Made by a program: the position numbers and the translations under genes
Part shown: one piece after another, positions 16,104-25,000 of the stretch
Layout of the letters: each line of letters begins with the position of its first letter
Numbering within the stretch: the first letter of the stretch is position 1
Source: an uncultured Kangiellaceae bacterium
GTDB taxonomy: Bacteria; Pseudomonadota; Gammaproteobacteria; Enterobacterales; Kangiellaceae
Direction of reading: 5' to 3'
NCBI GenBank assembly: GCA_905479925.1
Contig: CAJQOL010000009.1
Coordinates: forward strand, 1-64,000
DNA: 64,000 nt
The notes under the pieces: model-generated
Told to the model about the DNA's origin: nothing
Seen by the model: only the letters and a program-made list of their open reading frames with translations
The model's database searches: none

Positions 16104-19100
16104 ATGCCAAAAAGTCTCTTTAGAAGCCTCTTACCCAAACTAACTGGATTAGCGCTCGCTGCCAGTTCATTTTTATCTGCACCGCTTTTTGCGGATGACG
16201 CTACCAGACTTCTGCGTTTTGCTGATATTCATAAAGACAAAGTCACTTTTGTCTATTCTGGCGACATTTATATCGCTGATATTAATAGCGGAAAATCCGT
16301 TCGATTAACGTCTCATATAGGCTTTGAAACTTTTCCTAAATTCTCGAGAGCTGGAGATAAAATAGCCTTTGCTGCTGAGTTTAATGGTTCTAGACAGGTA
16401 TATACCATGAACTTAGATGGCAGCGATATGAAGCAAATTACCTTTTACAACGACGTTGGTGCGATGCCTCCCCGTGGCGGCTATGATTACCGAGTTATGG
16501 ACTGGTCAGCGGATGATAAAAACGTTCTGGTAAGGGGTAACCGTTTACCTTGGGGCGTTAGAATGGGTAAGCCTTATTTGGTGCCAATCGATGGTGGATT
16601 AGCCAAGCCAATGGCTGTTCCTGAAACCGGTGGCGGTATGCTTTCACCGGATGGTAAAAAATACCTATATACCCCTATCGACCGAGAATTTAGAACTTGG
16701 AAGCGATACCGGGGCGGCCGAGCACAAGATGTTTGGGTATATGATTTAGAGAAAAATATCAGTGAACGACTAACCACTAACCCAGCAACAGATAATCAAC
16801 CGGTTTGGGTTGGCGATAAAATCTATTTTCTAAGTGACCGCGAATACACCTTAAACCTTTTTGAGTACCAAAAAGGAAGCCAGCCAAAGAAGCTAACTGA
16901 GCATAAAACCCACGATTCACTTTGGGCTTCGGCAGGACCTGAAGCCTTGATTTATGAAAATAACGGCTTTTTATGGCGCTTTGATCCGAAGGAGCAGCAA
17001 ACCAAAAAGTTAAGCATTCAAATACAAGGACACCAGCAGGAGTTGATGCCTCAATTTAAGAATGTTAGTAATAATATTGAATCCATGGCTATTTCAAAAG
17101 ACGGAAGCCGTGCTGCCTTTGCGGCGAGAGGCGAAATTTTTACAGTGCCAGCGAAAAACGGGGAGATCCGAAACATTTCTAATTCGGCAGCTGCCAGAGA
17201 AATTAGCCTGTCATGGTCTCCAAACGGAAAGCATGTAGCCTATTTAAGCGATAAGTCTGGTGAGTATGAAATTTACCTGCGCCGCCAAGATGGCCTAGGT
17301 AAAGAAACGCAAATTACCAATAATGGAAAAATTTGGCGTTTTGCGCCAGTGTGGTCACCGGATAGTAAAAAGCTAGCCTTTTCTGACAAGAACCAAACCT
17401 TATGGGTTGTTGACATTAAATCTAAAAAAATGAATAAGCTCGATCGCTCTGATACCAACGATATCCAAGATTATAGTTGGTCACCCGATAGCCAGTGGCT
17501 TACTTATACTAAGCAAGAAGATAGCGGTTATGGCTCTATTTGGTTGGCAAATATTGAAACCAAAAAATCCCGCCAACTTTCTTCTGCGAATACTAGCGAG
17601 CAAGAACCTGTTTTTGGCAGTAACGGCAATTACTTATTCTTTTTATCAAATAGAGATTATAACCTGTCCTTTAGTAGCTATGAATTTAACTACCTGTATC
17701 ATCGAGCGACTCGTGTATATGCGGTACAGTTAAACAGCTCAGCGCCTGCACTTTACCCTTATCAAAGTGATGAAGTTGAGCTATCAAAAGACAAGGCTAA
17801 AAAATCTGAAGACGAAGACAGCGTTGAAGTAAATATTGAATTTAATAACTTCGAAAGCAGAGTTGTAGCACTTTCACCATCTTCTGGGGACTACCGTAAT
17901 CTGCAAACTAGTGGCGATAAAGTTTTCGTTATAAAAGCCGTCAATAATGATAACCAATTAATCGCTATTGATTTAACCGAGGACAAAGATGCGGATGTCG
18001 TTGTAAAGAACGCAACCACTTATTTGTTGTCTGCTAACGGAAAGAAAATGCTGGTAAGGCAAGGTGGCAGTTTTGCAATCATTGACGCAAAAGCTAAACA
18101 GACATTTGCTGACGGAAAACTTAACCTTAAAAACCTAACCCTAAAAATTGATCCAAAAGTTGAGTGGCAACAAATGTATGTTGATGGATGGAGAATCTTT
18201 AGGGATTGGTTCTACGATCCAAACATTCATGGTATGGATTGGTTGGCTATCAGAGAAAAATATCAACCTTGGGTTGATGCGGCGAAACACAGAACCGACC
18301 TTGATTATGCCTTTGGAGAAATTGCCGGTGAGCTCAATGCCGGTCATATTTATGTGAACGCTGGCGATCAACCTACAGCTGAAAGGCGCAACCATGGTTT
18401 ATTAGGTGCAGAGTTTTCTCAGCATAGCAGCGGTTTCTTCAAAATAGAGAAGATATTCTCCGGTGAAAACTGGCATGATAACTTCCGTTCGCCACTCACC
18501 CAGCCGGGAGTTAAAGCGGCGGCCGGCAATTATATTATTGCTATCAATGATCAACCTACCTCAACGGTAAATAATATTTACCAGCTACTCGAGGATACCC
18601 TAGGAAGAGATATAAAGCTGACACTAAATAACCGACCAAGCCTAAAAGGAAGCTGGACCGCGACCGTAAAACCGATAGCACGTGAACATAACCTACGATA
18701 TTTAGAGTGGGTAAATACTCGAGCGAAAATGGTCGATGAATTGTCTAATGGCCGAATTGGTTATATGCATTTACCGAATACCGCCATCGAGGGTAACAGG
18801 GAGCTTAATAAGCGCTTTTTGCCACAGGTGACAAAAGATGCACTAATCATTGATGATCGATATAACGGCGGTGGCTTTATTCCCGATAGGATGATTGAGC
18901 TACTTTCAAGAAAAACACTTAACTATTGGAAGTTTCGTGGTCTAAAACCTAACGCAACTCCGCTGATTGCTCATGATGGTCCAAAAGCGATGCTGATTAA
19001 TGGCTACTCAAGTTCCGGTGGTGATGCTCTACCTTATTACTTTAGAAAGTTAGGCTTAGGAAAATTAATCGGTACACGTACGTGGGGTGGATTAATAGGC

Positions 19101-19352
19101 ATTAGTGGAAATCCTAATTTAGCCGATGGAGGGCTATTATTAGCGGCGACTTTTAGAACCATGGATACCGATGGTAACTGGGTTGTTGAAAACGTTGGTG
19201 TCTCGCCAGATATCGAAGTCATTGACCGTCCGGAATTGATTCATGCGGGACAGGATCCGTCATTAGAGCGTGCAGTGAAGGAGTTATTAAAAGACCTTGC
19301 TGACAATCCAAGAAAATCAATTAAGGCACCTGCGGCACCAACCAAGTTCTAA
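16104..19352 (+). CDS. Exported tricorn-type protease (S41C), intact copy
   Basis: The 1,082-residue protein has a signal peptide (MPKSLFRSLLPKLTGLALAA, cleavage near LFA-DD). The N-terminal half (about 30-650) is a string of PD40/WD40-like beta-propeller repeats such as SPDGKKYLYTP, SWSPNGKHVAYLSD and WSPDSKKLAFSD. Next come a C1-like helical domain (WRIFRDWFYDPNIHGMDW), a PDZ domain (about 795-850) and the S41 protease core. Ser971 in YSSSGGD is the likely nucleophile; the His is in LNAGHIY-like text. Family members are large peptide-chewing enzymes. This one, with its signal peptide, should act in the periplasm. The ATG at 16104 is preferred over the one at 16098, since GGGA then has a 7-base spacer. 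A paralogue with an in-frame stop lies at 40.5-43.8 kb. Confidence 0.92.
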   Translation: MPKSLFRSLLPKLTGLALAASSFLSAPLFADDATRLLRFADIHKDKVTFVYSGDIYIADINSGKSVRLTSHIGFETFPKFSRAGDKIAFAAEFNGSRQVYTMNLDGSDMKQITFYNDVGAMPPRGGYDYRVMDWSADDKNVLVRGNRLPWGVRMGKPYLVPIDGGLAKPMAVPETGGGMLSPDGKKYLYTPIDREFRTWKRYRGGRAQDVWVYDLEKNISERLTTNPATDNQPVWVGDKIYFLSDREYTLNLFEYQKGSQPKKLTEHKTHDSLWASAGPEALIYENNGFLWRFDPKEQQTKKLSIQIQGHQQELMPQFKNVSNNIESMAISKDGSRAAFAARGEIFTVPAKNGEIRNISNSAAAREISLSWSPNGKHVAYLSDKSGEYEIYLRRQDGLGKETQITNNGKIWRFAPVWSPDSKKLAFSDKNQTLWVVDIKSKKMNKLDRSDTNDIQDYSWSPDSQWLTYTKQEDSGYGSIWLANIETKKSRQLSSANTSEQEPVFGSNGNYLFFLSNRDYNLSFSSYEFNYLYHRATRVYAVQLNSSAPALYPYQSDEVELSKDKAKKSEDEDSVEVNIEFNNFESRVVALSPSSGDYRNLQTSGDKVFVIKAVNNDNQLIAIDLTEDKDADVVVKNATTYLLSANGKKMLVRQGGSFAIIDAKAKQTFADGKLNLKNLTLKIDPKVEWQQMYVDGWRIFRDWFYDPNIHGMDWLAIREKYQPWVDAAKHRTDLDYAFGEIAGELNAGHIYVNAGDQPTAERRNHGLLGAEFSQHSSGFFKIEKIFSGENWHDNFRSPLTQPGVKAAAGNYIIAINDQPTSTVNNIYQLLEDTLGRDIKLTLNNRPSLKGSWTATVKPIAREHNLRYLEWVNTRAKMVDELSNGRIGYMHLPNTAIEGNRELNKRFLPQVTKDALIIDDRYNGGGFIPDRMIELLSRKTLNYWKFRGLKPNATPLIAHDGPKAMLINGYSSSGGDALPYYFRKLGLGKLIGTRTWGGLIGISGNPNLADGGLLLAATFRTMDTDGNWVVENVGVSPDIEVIDRPELIHAGQDPSLERAVKELLKDLADNPRKSIKAPAAPTKF

Positions 19353-19360
19353 AGCAATAT

Positions 19361-19395
19361 GCGAGCTCATGCAATATGGGCTCGCTAGCTTTTTT
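19361..19395 (+). terminator. Rho-independent terminator of the tricorn-type gene
   Basis: GCGAGCTCAT (19361-19370) pairs with ATGGGCTCGC (one G-U) over a 5-base loop, followed by TAGCTTTTTTG. Confidence 0.85.
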
Positions 19396-19548
19396 GTGAC
19401 TGATAAGTTAAACAATTGGATTTCTGAACGCTTATTTTTTAAGAGCGATTTGGATTTAAAAAAATCCTTGGATTCTAAAAAAAGTCTTGGGTTTTAGAAA
19501 AGCTTAGAGTGTTTGACTAGCATTGAATAGCAAGAGTGCTAAAAATTA

Positions 19549-19596
19549 GCTAACCTTAGTTCAGGAATACTAGCTAACCTAAGCTCAGGAATACTA
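19549..19596. repeat. 24-bp tandem duplication
   Basis: Two adjacent copies of a 24-mer (GCTAACCTTAGTTCAGGAAT plus ACTA) differ at two bases. They lie just beyond the stop codon of the leftward SpoIIAA-like gene. Confidence 0.85.
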
Positions 19597-19989
19597 GATA
19601 GTTGCCTTCTTGGTCCATTCCAATGCTGCAGTTAATTCAGTGAATAATTCAACCTTCCAAGGGATAGATAAAGACTTAAGCGCTTCCTTGTACAAGGTAG
19701 CCAGCGCTCTGGCGGTTTCATCGGTAGCTATTACCGCTAGTTTTACTCGAGAGTTAGTTTTGGCACCGGCTTCAGTAATATGAGCGTGCATCGCTAATTC
19801 ATCCCGAAAACTTTCGACTTCGACCTGAAATTTTTCAATTCCAGAAAAGTCGCTTACAAAAACACGTAAGCTGTCAAAGTTGGCTGTTCCGAATAACGCA
19901 AGATTAGCATCCATCATTTCCTTTCCAGTGATAACTCCACTGTACTGACGGTATAAAACCGGCCCGTCCCACTTTTCAACGTATGGCAT
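19594..19989 (-). CDS. STAS/SpoIIAA-like protein
   Basis: The 131-residue soluble protein shows the alternating beta-alpha pattern of the SpoIIAA-like (STAS-related) fold. It has VLYRQYSGVITGKEMMDANLAL, a central FVSDFSGIEKF strand-loop, a VKLAVIATDETARALATLY helix and a C-terminal VELFTELTAALEWTKK helix. Proteins of this kind are common in proteobacteria, often with no partner known; anti-sigma-antagonist-like roles are guesses. A second, diverged member lies at 37372-37776. GGGAGT supports the ATG. Its right neighbours are the bacterioferritin genes on the same strand, but 130 bases apart. Confidence 0.7.
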   Translation of the reverse strand: MPYVEKWDGPVLYRQYSGVITGKEMMDANLALFGTANFDSLRVFVSDFSGIEKFQVEVESFRDELAMHAHITEAGAKTNSRVKLAVIATDETARALATLYKEALKSLSIPWKVELFTELTAALEWTKKATI

Positions 19990-20119
19990 TATTACTCCCT
20001 AAAATACCCACCAATAAAACAACCCTATTATGACAAAAACTAAACCATGTAGCCTTGAAGCTAGCCAAGGCAACCGCATGTAAGGCTACGAGAGGTTTCA
20101 ACAGTTTACGACAATTGGA

Positions 20120-20587
20120 TTACATCTGTTTTTGAATATAGTTTTCTATTCCTATTTTTTTAATTAGTCCTAGCTGCTGCTCTAACCAGTACATGTGATC
20201 TTCTTCAGTATCCTCAAGTAACTTCAACAGAATTTGTCTACTCTGAAAGTCACTTTCTTGCTCACAAATCGCGATTGCAACTTTAAGCTTTTTTGCTACA
20301 TCATATTCATAATCTAAATCACTCTGTAGCATTGAAGGAACATCGTTACCTATATTTAATGCAACACGTTTAGACATATCTGGAACCGCTTCTAAGAATA
20401 ATATCCGATCAATTAAAAGCTGCGCATGAAGTCGCTCTTCTTCAGCTTCATGGGTTATTCTTTCATCCAGTGCACTTAGTCCCCAATCGGCGTACATACG
20501 TGCGTGAATGAAGTATTGATCAAACGCCGATAATTCAGATTCTAATAATAACTGTAATTGTTCAATGACCTTTTGACTGCCTTTCAT
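20120..20587 (-). CDS. bfr: Bacterioferritin, ferroxidase-type subunit lacking the heme methionine
   Basis: The 155-residue subunit forms the four-helix bundle of the 24-meric iron-storage cage. All ferroxidase ligands are at standard positions: Glu18, Tyr25, Glu51, His54, Glu94, Glu127 and His130. The residue that binds the bridging heme, Met52 in E. coli, is Arg here. So it can oxidise Fe(II) but should not bind heme on its own. It has about the length of the family. Its ATG is preceded by AGGAAA. The gene follows a second, complementary Bfr gene by about 65 bases on the same strand, so the two are probably co-transcribed and assemble together, as described for paired Bfr subunits in Neisseria and Pseudomonas. 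Confidence 0.95.
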   Translation of the reverse strand: MKGSQKVIEQLQLLLESELSAFDQYFIHARMYADWGLSALDERITHEAEEERLHAQLLIDRILFLEAVPDMSKRVALNIGNDVPSMLQSDLDYEYDVAKKLKVAIAICEQESDFQSRQILLKLLEDTEEDHMYWLEQQLGLIKKIGIENYIQKQM

Positions 20588-20653
20588 AAATTTTCCTAGC
20601 TGCTAATTTTCTAACTTTCTAATTTAGTTAAAACGGTTAAATTTTTCTAACGG

Positions 20654-21118
20654 TTACATCATGGATTGCAAATAATTCTGCAAGCCTGCTTTTTCTATTA
20701 GATATTCTTGAGACTCCATCCAATCGATTTGCTCTTCGCATTCGTGGAGAATTTTAGTTAAACAGTCACGACTAATATAGTCACTAACTGACTCACAATA
20801 AGTGACAGCATCAATCAGGATATTTCTAAGCTCTACCTCAAACTTCATGTTTCCAGCTAAAGACTCCGGAACATCCTCACCAATATAAAGTTTTCCTAAG
20901 TCCTGTAAATTAGCTAAGCCTTCGAGAAATAGAATTCGCTTTATCACCTCATCAGACTCTTTCATCAATTCAATCGAATACTGATAATTCTTACTTTTCA
21001 GTTGCCCAAAGCCCCAGTTTTCGCACATTCTTGAATGGAGAAAATATTGGTTAATACCGGTCAGTAACAGCTTAAGTACTTGGTTAAGTTTTGCATTCAC
21101 CATTTTGTCGGTTTTCAT
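20654..21118 (-). CDS. bfr: Bacterioferritin, heme-type subunit with a lost ferroxidase centre
   Basis: The 154-residue subunit has the bacterioferritin fold and the INQYFLHSRM and ILFLEGLANLQDLGKLYIGE signatures. Ferroxidase ligands are largely lost: Glu18 is Leu, Glu51 is Leu, His54 is Glu, Glu127 is Cys and His130 is Gln. Tyr25 and Glu94 remain. The heme ligand Met52 is kept. It is the mirror image of its neighbour. ATG at 21118 (MKTDKMV) has AGGAAA 6-8 bases away, whereas a longer reading to 21154 has none. It should be the heme and electron-exit subunit of a mixed cage. The divergent bfd gene encodes the ferredoxin that reduces Bfr heme. Confidence 0.93.
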   Translation of the reverse strand: MKTDKMVNAKLNQVLKLLLTGINQYFLHSRMCENWGFGQLKSKNYQYSIELMKESDEVIKRILFLEGLANLQDLGKLYIGEDVPESLAGNMKFEVELRNILIDAVTYCESVSDYISRDCLTKILHECEEQIDWMESQEYLIEKAGLQNYLQSMM

Positions 21119-21331
21119 CGTTTTCCTATCTTTAATTCTTAGTAGATTAAGCAAACTATACGCCTTTTTGCGCTAGCTAGGTAGGGCTTAATAACGCCTT
21201 AGACTCATTTTACCAAGTATTATTTTAAGGTAAATACCGCCGCCTAACTAAAAATGAGAGTCACATTCCTTGATTAATGTGACCGAAATCAACCAATTGT
21301 TCAAAAAAACGACTATTATTACTATTAACAC

Positions 21332-21364
21332 TTGACGCAAATGAGAATGATTCCTATAATCATT
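21332..21364 (+). promoter_or_regulatory. bfd promoter with overlapping Fur box
   Basis: TTGACG (21332-21337) and TATAAT (21355-21360) are 17 bases apart, an almost ideal sigma-70 promoter. An inverted repeat AATGATT-CCTAT-AATCATT (21346-21364) covers the -10 region and resembles the Fur box half-sites. Iron-loaded Fur would block the promoter, so bfd should be made under iron limitation. Confidence 0.85.
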
Positions 21365-21387
21365 AACACTTAGATTGAGGTTGTCCC

Positions 21388-21603
21388 ATGTATATCTGTA
21401 TTTGTAACGCCGTAACAGACAAACAAATTATTGAAGCTCAGCAAGATGGTTGTAGCTCTATTGATGAAATCACCCGCGCTTTGGGCGTTGGCGATTGCTG
21501 TGGAAGCTGTATTGAGCAAGCTGAAGACCTTTTAATGCAAAATTCAGGCGCTAAGTCGTTCAATCCCGCTCTTGCCGCATCATTGTCTTATAACGCGGCC
21601 TAA
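21388..21603 (+). CDS. bfd: Bacterioferritin-associated ferredoxin
   Basis: The 71-residue protein has the Bfd fold with a [2Fe-2S] cluster held by Cys4 and Cys6 (CIC) and Cys38 and Cys41 (CGSC). Bfd docks on heme-carrying Bfr and reduces the stored ferric iron so that it can leave. It lies divergent from the two bfr genes. Its own promoter carries a Fur-like palindrome. The C-terminal 20 residues (after LLMQNSG) are poorly conserved. The ribosome site is GAGG upstream of the ATG. Confidence 0.95.
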   Translation: MYICICNAVTDKQIIEAQQDGCSSIDEITRALGVGDCCGSCIEQAEDLLMQNSGAKSFNPALAASLSYNAA

Positions 21604-22045
21604 TACCTAGTCGTATCCATTCAAATCGTTATTCATCGTCAATCAAAATTGTCGCTTAAGCTCATCTTGATTCGTTTCCGTTAAAACGCTCTCCCCCTAA
21701 CCCTTTGCATCAGGTCGCACAATTATCATCAGGAGCAAATGATTACATTGTAGATGTGCACCTTAGCAATACGAATAAATAGCTGTTCAATTGCCATTAG
21801 TTCTGTGACTTGATAACAGTGGTTGATTCTTGCGATCTAAATCCGTTGTGAAAATGCTGTAACTATTAATAATTGCGGATTACTTCAATTTCACCTCCAG
21901 AAATTCTGCATTTTTTTGAGCGAACGAATCTATACTATGTTTGAATATGTTTGAGAAAATATGCTGTACTCGCTGTCTTTTGGCCTGGCTGCCAGTAATT
22001 GCCATGACCGATTATCAAAAATAATAGAAAGGCTTTTTGACTAGA
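21604..22045. other. 442-bp intergenic region upstream of the TIR-WD40 gene
   Basis: AT-rich, with no small gene, terminator or tRNA seen. The gene that follows has an AAAGG near its start. No promoter pair was convincing. Confidence 0.45.
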
Positions 22046-25000
22046 ATGGATCACAATAAAATAGAATATCATGCATTTATTTCCTATCGACACCTTGATA
22101 ACGTTGAGTCTGGACGGCAGTGGGCGACTTGGCTACATCAAACAATCGAAACTTATCGAGTGCCAAGCGAACTAGTTGGAAAAATTAACAACCGTGGAGA
22201 GCCGATACCAGAGAGAGTTTTCCCTATCTTTAGAGATGAAGAGGCGCTTCCCGCTGATGCCGATTTATCGAACTCAATCGTACGAGCGTTAGAACAGTCA
22301 AAATTCCTTATCGTTTTATGCTCGCCACGCTCACGTACATCAACATTTGTGGCGGATGAAATTGACTACTTTAAAAAACTTGGCAGAAGTAATCACATAA
22401 TCGCCGGTATTATCGACGGCGAGCCTAATACGAGTTTAGATGACGGAAAGATTGACGCAGGTTTCACCAAGCAAGATGAATGCTTTCCTGAACCGCTGCA
22501 ATATACCTATGATGAAAAAGGTAATCGAACCAATAATCGTTCTGAACCCATTGCTTCAGATTTTCGTCTGACATTAGACAATAGAAAGCAACAAGGGTGG
22601 ACTAGCCCAGAAGCATTAAAACAGTACTTAGTTCAAAAAGACTCATTTAGTAAATCACAGATCAAAGAACTTTGTACGAGCTACGAAAAACAAATTAACC
22701 TGATGCTGCTCAAGATTATTGCTGGAATAATTGGTGTTCCACTGGATGATCTAACTCAAAGGGATAAGGAGTATCAATTAGCTCTTGAGAGACAGCGTGC
22801 TAAACGACTGACCCAATGGTTAGCAGCTATCGCAGTTCTCGCAATTATGGCGATAGGTGCTGGGGCGATGGCATGGCAACAAAAAGAGCAAGCAACCAAA
22901 GAGCGCAATAGCGCGCTCAGTACTCAAAGCCTTTTTCTCGCAGATCTAGGGCGCCAAAAATTTGATGAGCACCGTTATAATGAAGCAGTGCTTCTTGGCC
23001 TTAACGCCACACCCGGCCATTATGGAGGTGAACGCCCCTTAGTAGCCGAAGCTAGAGATGAACTCTACAGGGCAACAATCAATCAATCGAAACTGCAACA
23101 GTTTGATCATTGGACTGCTAATAAATTTATCATTTCGCCGGACCGTTCAACCGCGCTACTAACCTATGTTGCTAAAGCAGAGATTGTTTCTTTAACAAAT
23201 TTTGGCGTTGCGCATACTCTCACATACCGTAACAACCAGAATAGTTTTGAAAATATTGTGTCAGCTGACTTCGATAAGCCTAGCGAACGACTTTTAGTTG
23301 GAACAAAAAGTACATTTGCGCTAAATGCCGGTGAAACATACGAAGAACGCCTCTATTCAGGTACGGTTGAGTTGTGGTCGGTCAAAGGTGGCAATAAGTT
23401 GTTGAGCGTTGATTATGATGAGCCAATCAATAAGGTCATATTTAGTCCCGATGAGTCAAAGGCGTTGGTAGCTAGTGACAATGGAACGGCAAGTGTTATT
23501 GACTTTTCAACCGGCTCAATCGAGTTAACACTAGCTCATGAAGCCGCGGTGACTTGGGTAAGCTATTATGATGATGGGAATAAGCTCCTTACGATGGCTC
23601 AAGATCAATCGATAAAAATCTGGTCTGCCGATACTGGAGAAAAAATTCACTCGTTTGAATTTGATAACCAACCTGTTTCAGCTGTCATCAGTAATGATCA
23701 ATCGTTGCTGTTGGTGACTTTAGAAAACCAAGCCGATCTTTATTCTTTAGACTCATTTAAGCGAATTCAAAGCTATCCTCATAATTCCAAGGTTCCAGCA
23801 ATTTTTTCATCAAAAGACAACGTATTGACCACCGAGTACTATAGCATTTCAGAATCATCCACTCTGGATGGGGAAATACTAGCCATTTCAAGCTACGCTC
23901 ATGAAGAGGCTCTGAAATCAATGAAGGTCATCGGCGATAAGTTAATTTCAACCGATAGCAATAATCGAATTTATATTTGGTCAATGACTGACAAACGTTT
24001 ACTCAAGCAATTTAACCATGACGCAACAGCCGAGGCTCTTGAGCTTTTTGAAGAGCATAACAAACTGATAACCTCCTCAGACAGCGGTATCGTCGTTTGG
24101 GATGCTTCCCCTGAGTATAAAGATAATTATCAACTAAGCCCGGCGGAGACCTTTATCGAGCGACCTCGCTACACGCCATCAGGAAACAATATTGTCGACT
24201 CGGTGAATAACAAGCAAACTAAGTCTTACTTTCGGCACCTGCCAAGTAATAACATAGTTCATGGTGAAACGGTTTGGCCGGATCAGTGGAAAATGGCCTA
24301 CGACCATCAATCTCGAAAAGTTCTTTTACCCAAGTACCGCCAAAATGCAACTTTACTGTCGCTGGCCAGCCATGCGAGGATAGAGCTTCTAAAATCATCT
24401 CAAGTCGACTTAAGGGACGCTGTATTCAGCGCCGATGACCAGTCTTTGGCGCTAGTAGGATCGTCGATAAAGATCTATGATACCAATGACGGAACTATTC
24501 TTTTTGAGTTAGAGCATTCGGGCTCTACAAAAGGTTTCTTTATAAACGATGATTCGGAGTTTGTGAGTTTTTCCCAATACGATATGATTTTTTGGTCATT
24601 AGAAACAGGAGAAACGATTGGCAAGTACAGTATCGATAAATCCTTCTCCATCAAAGAAATAGCTTTAACTCCGAACAACAAAAATATTTTTATATATTCA
24701 GAAGGGAGCTATCGTCGATTTAAGCCTACTAAGGGCAGGTCTTATCTTATCTCGCCCGAAAATAAGAAAGCTCTTTTTACCTTTGAGCATGAACGCAAAA
24801 TAGATGAACCTCTCTTTTCCGCCGATGGTAAAATTTTTGTGGCGCCCGGGGCAGATCGCTTCTCCGAAAGTTATATCACCTATTGGTCTCTTGAAACCGG
24901 TAAAAAACTAACGACCTTAGAACACAACGGCTTTATTGAGAATGTTGGCCTTGCCAAAAACGGAAAGTATCTTTATAGCTGGACCGATGAAAAACACAAA

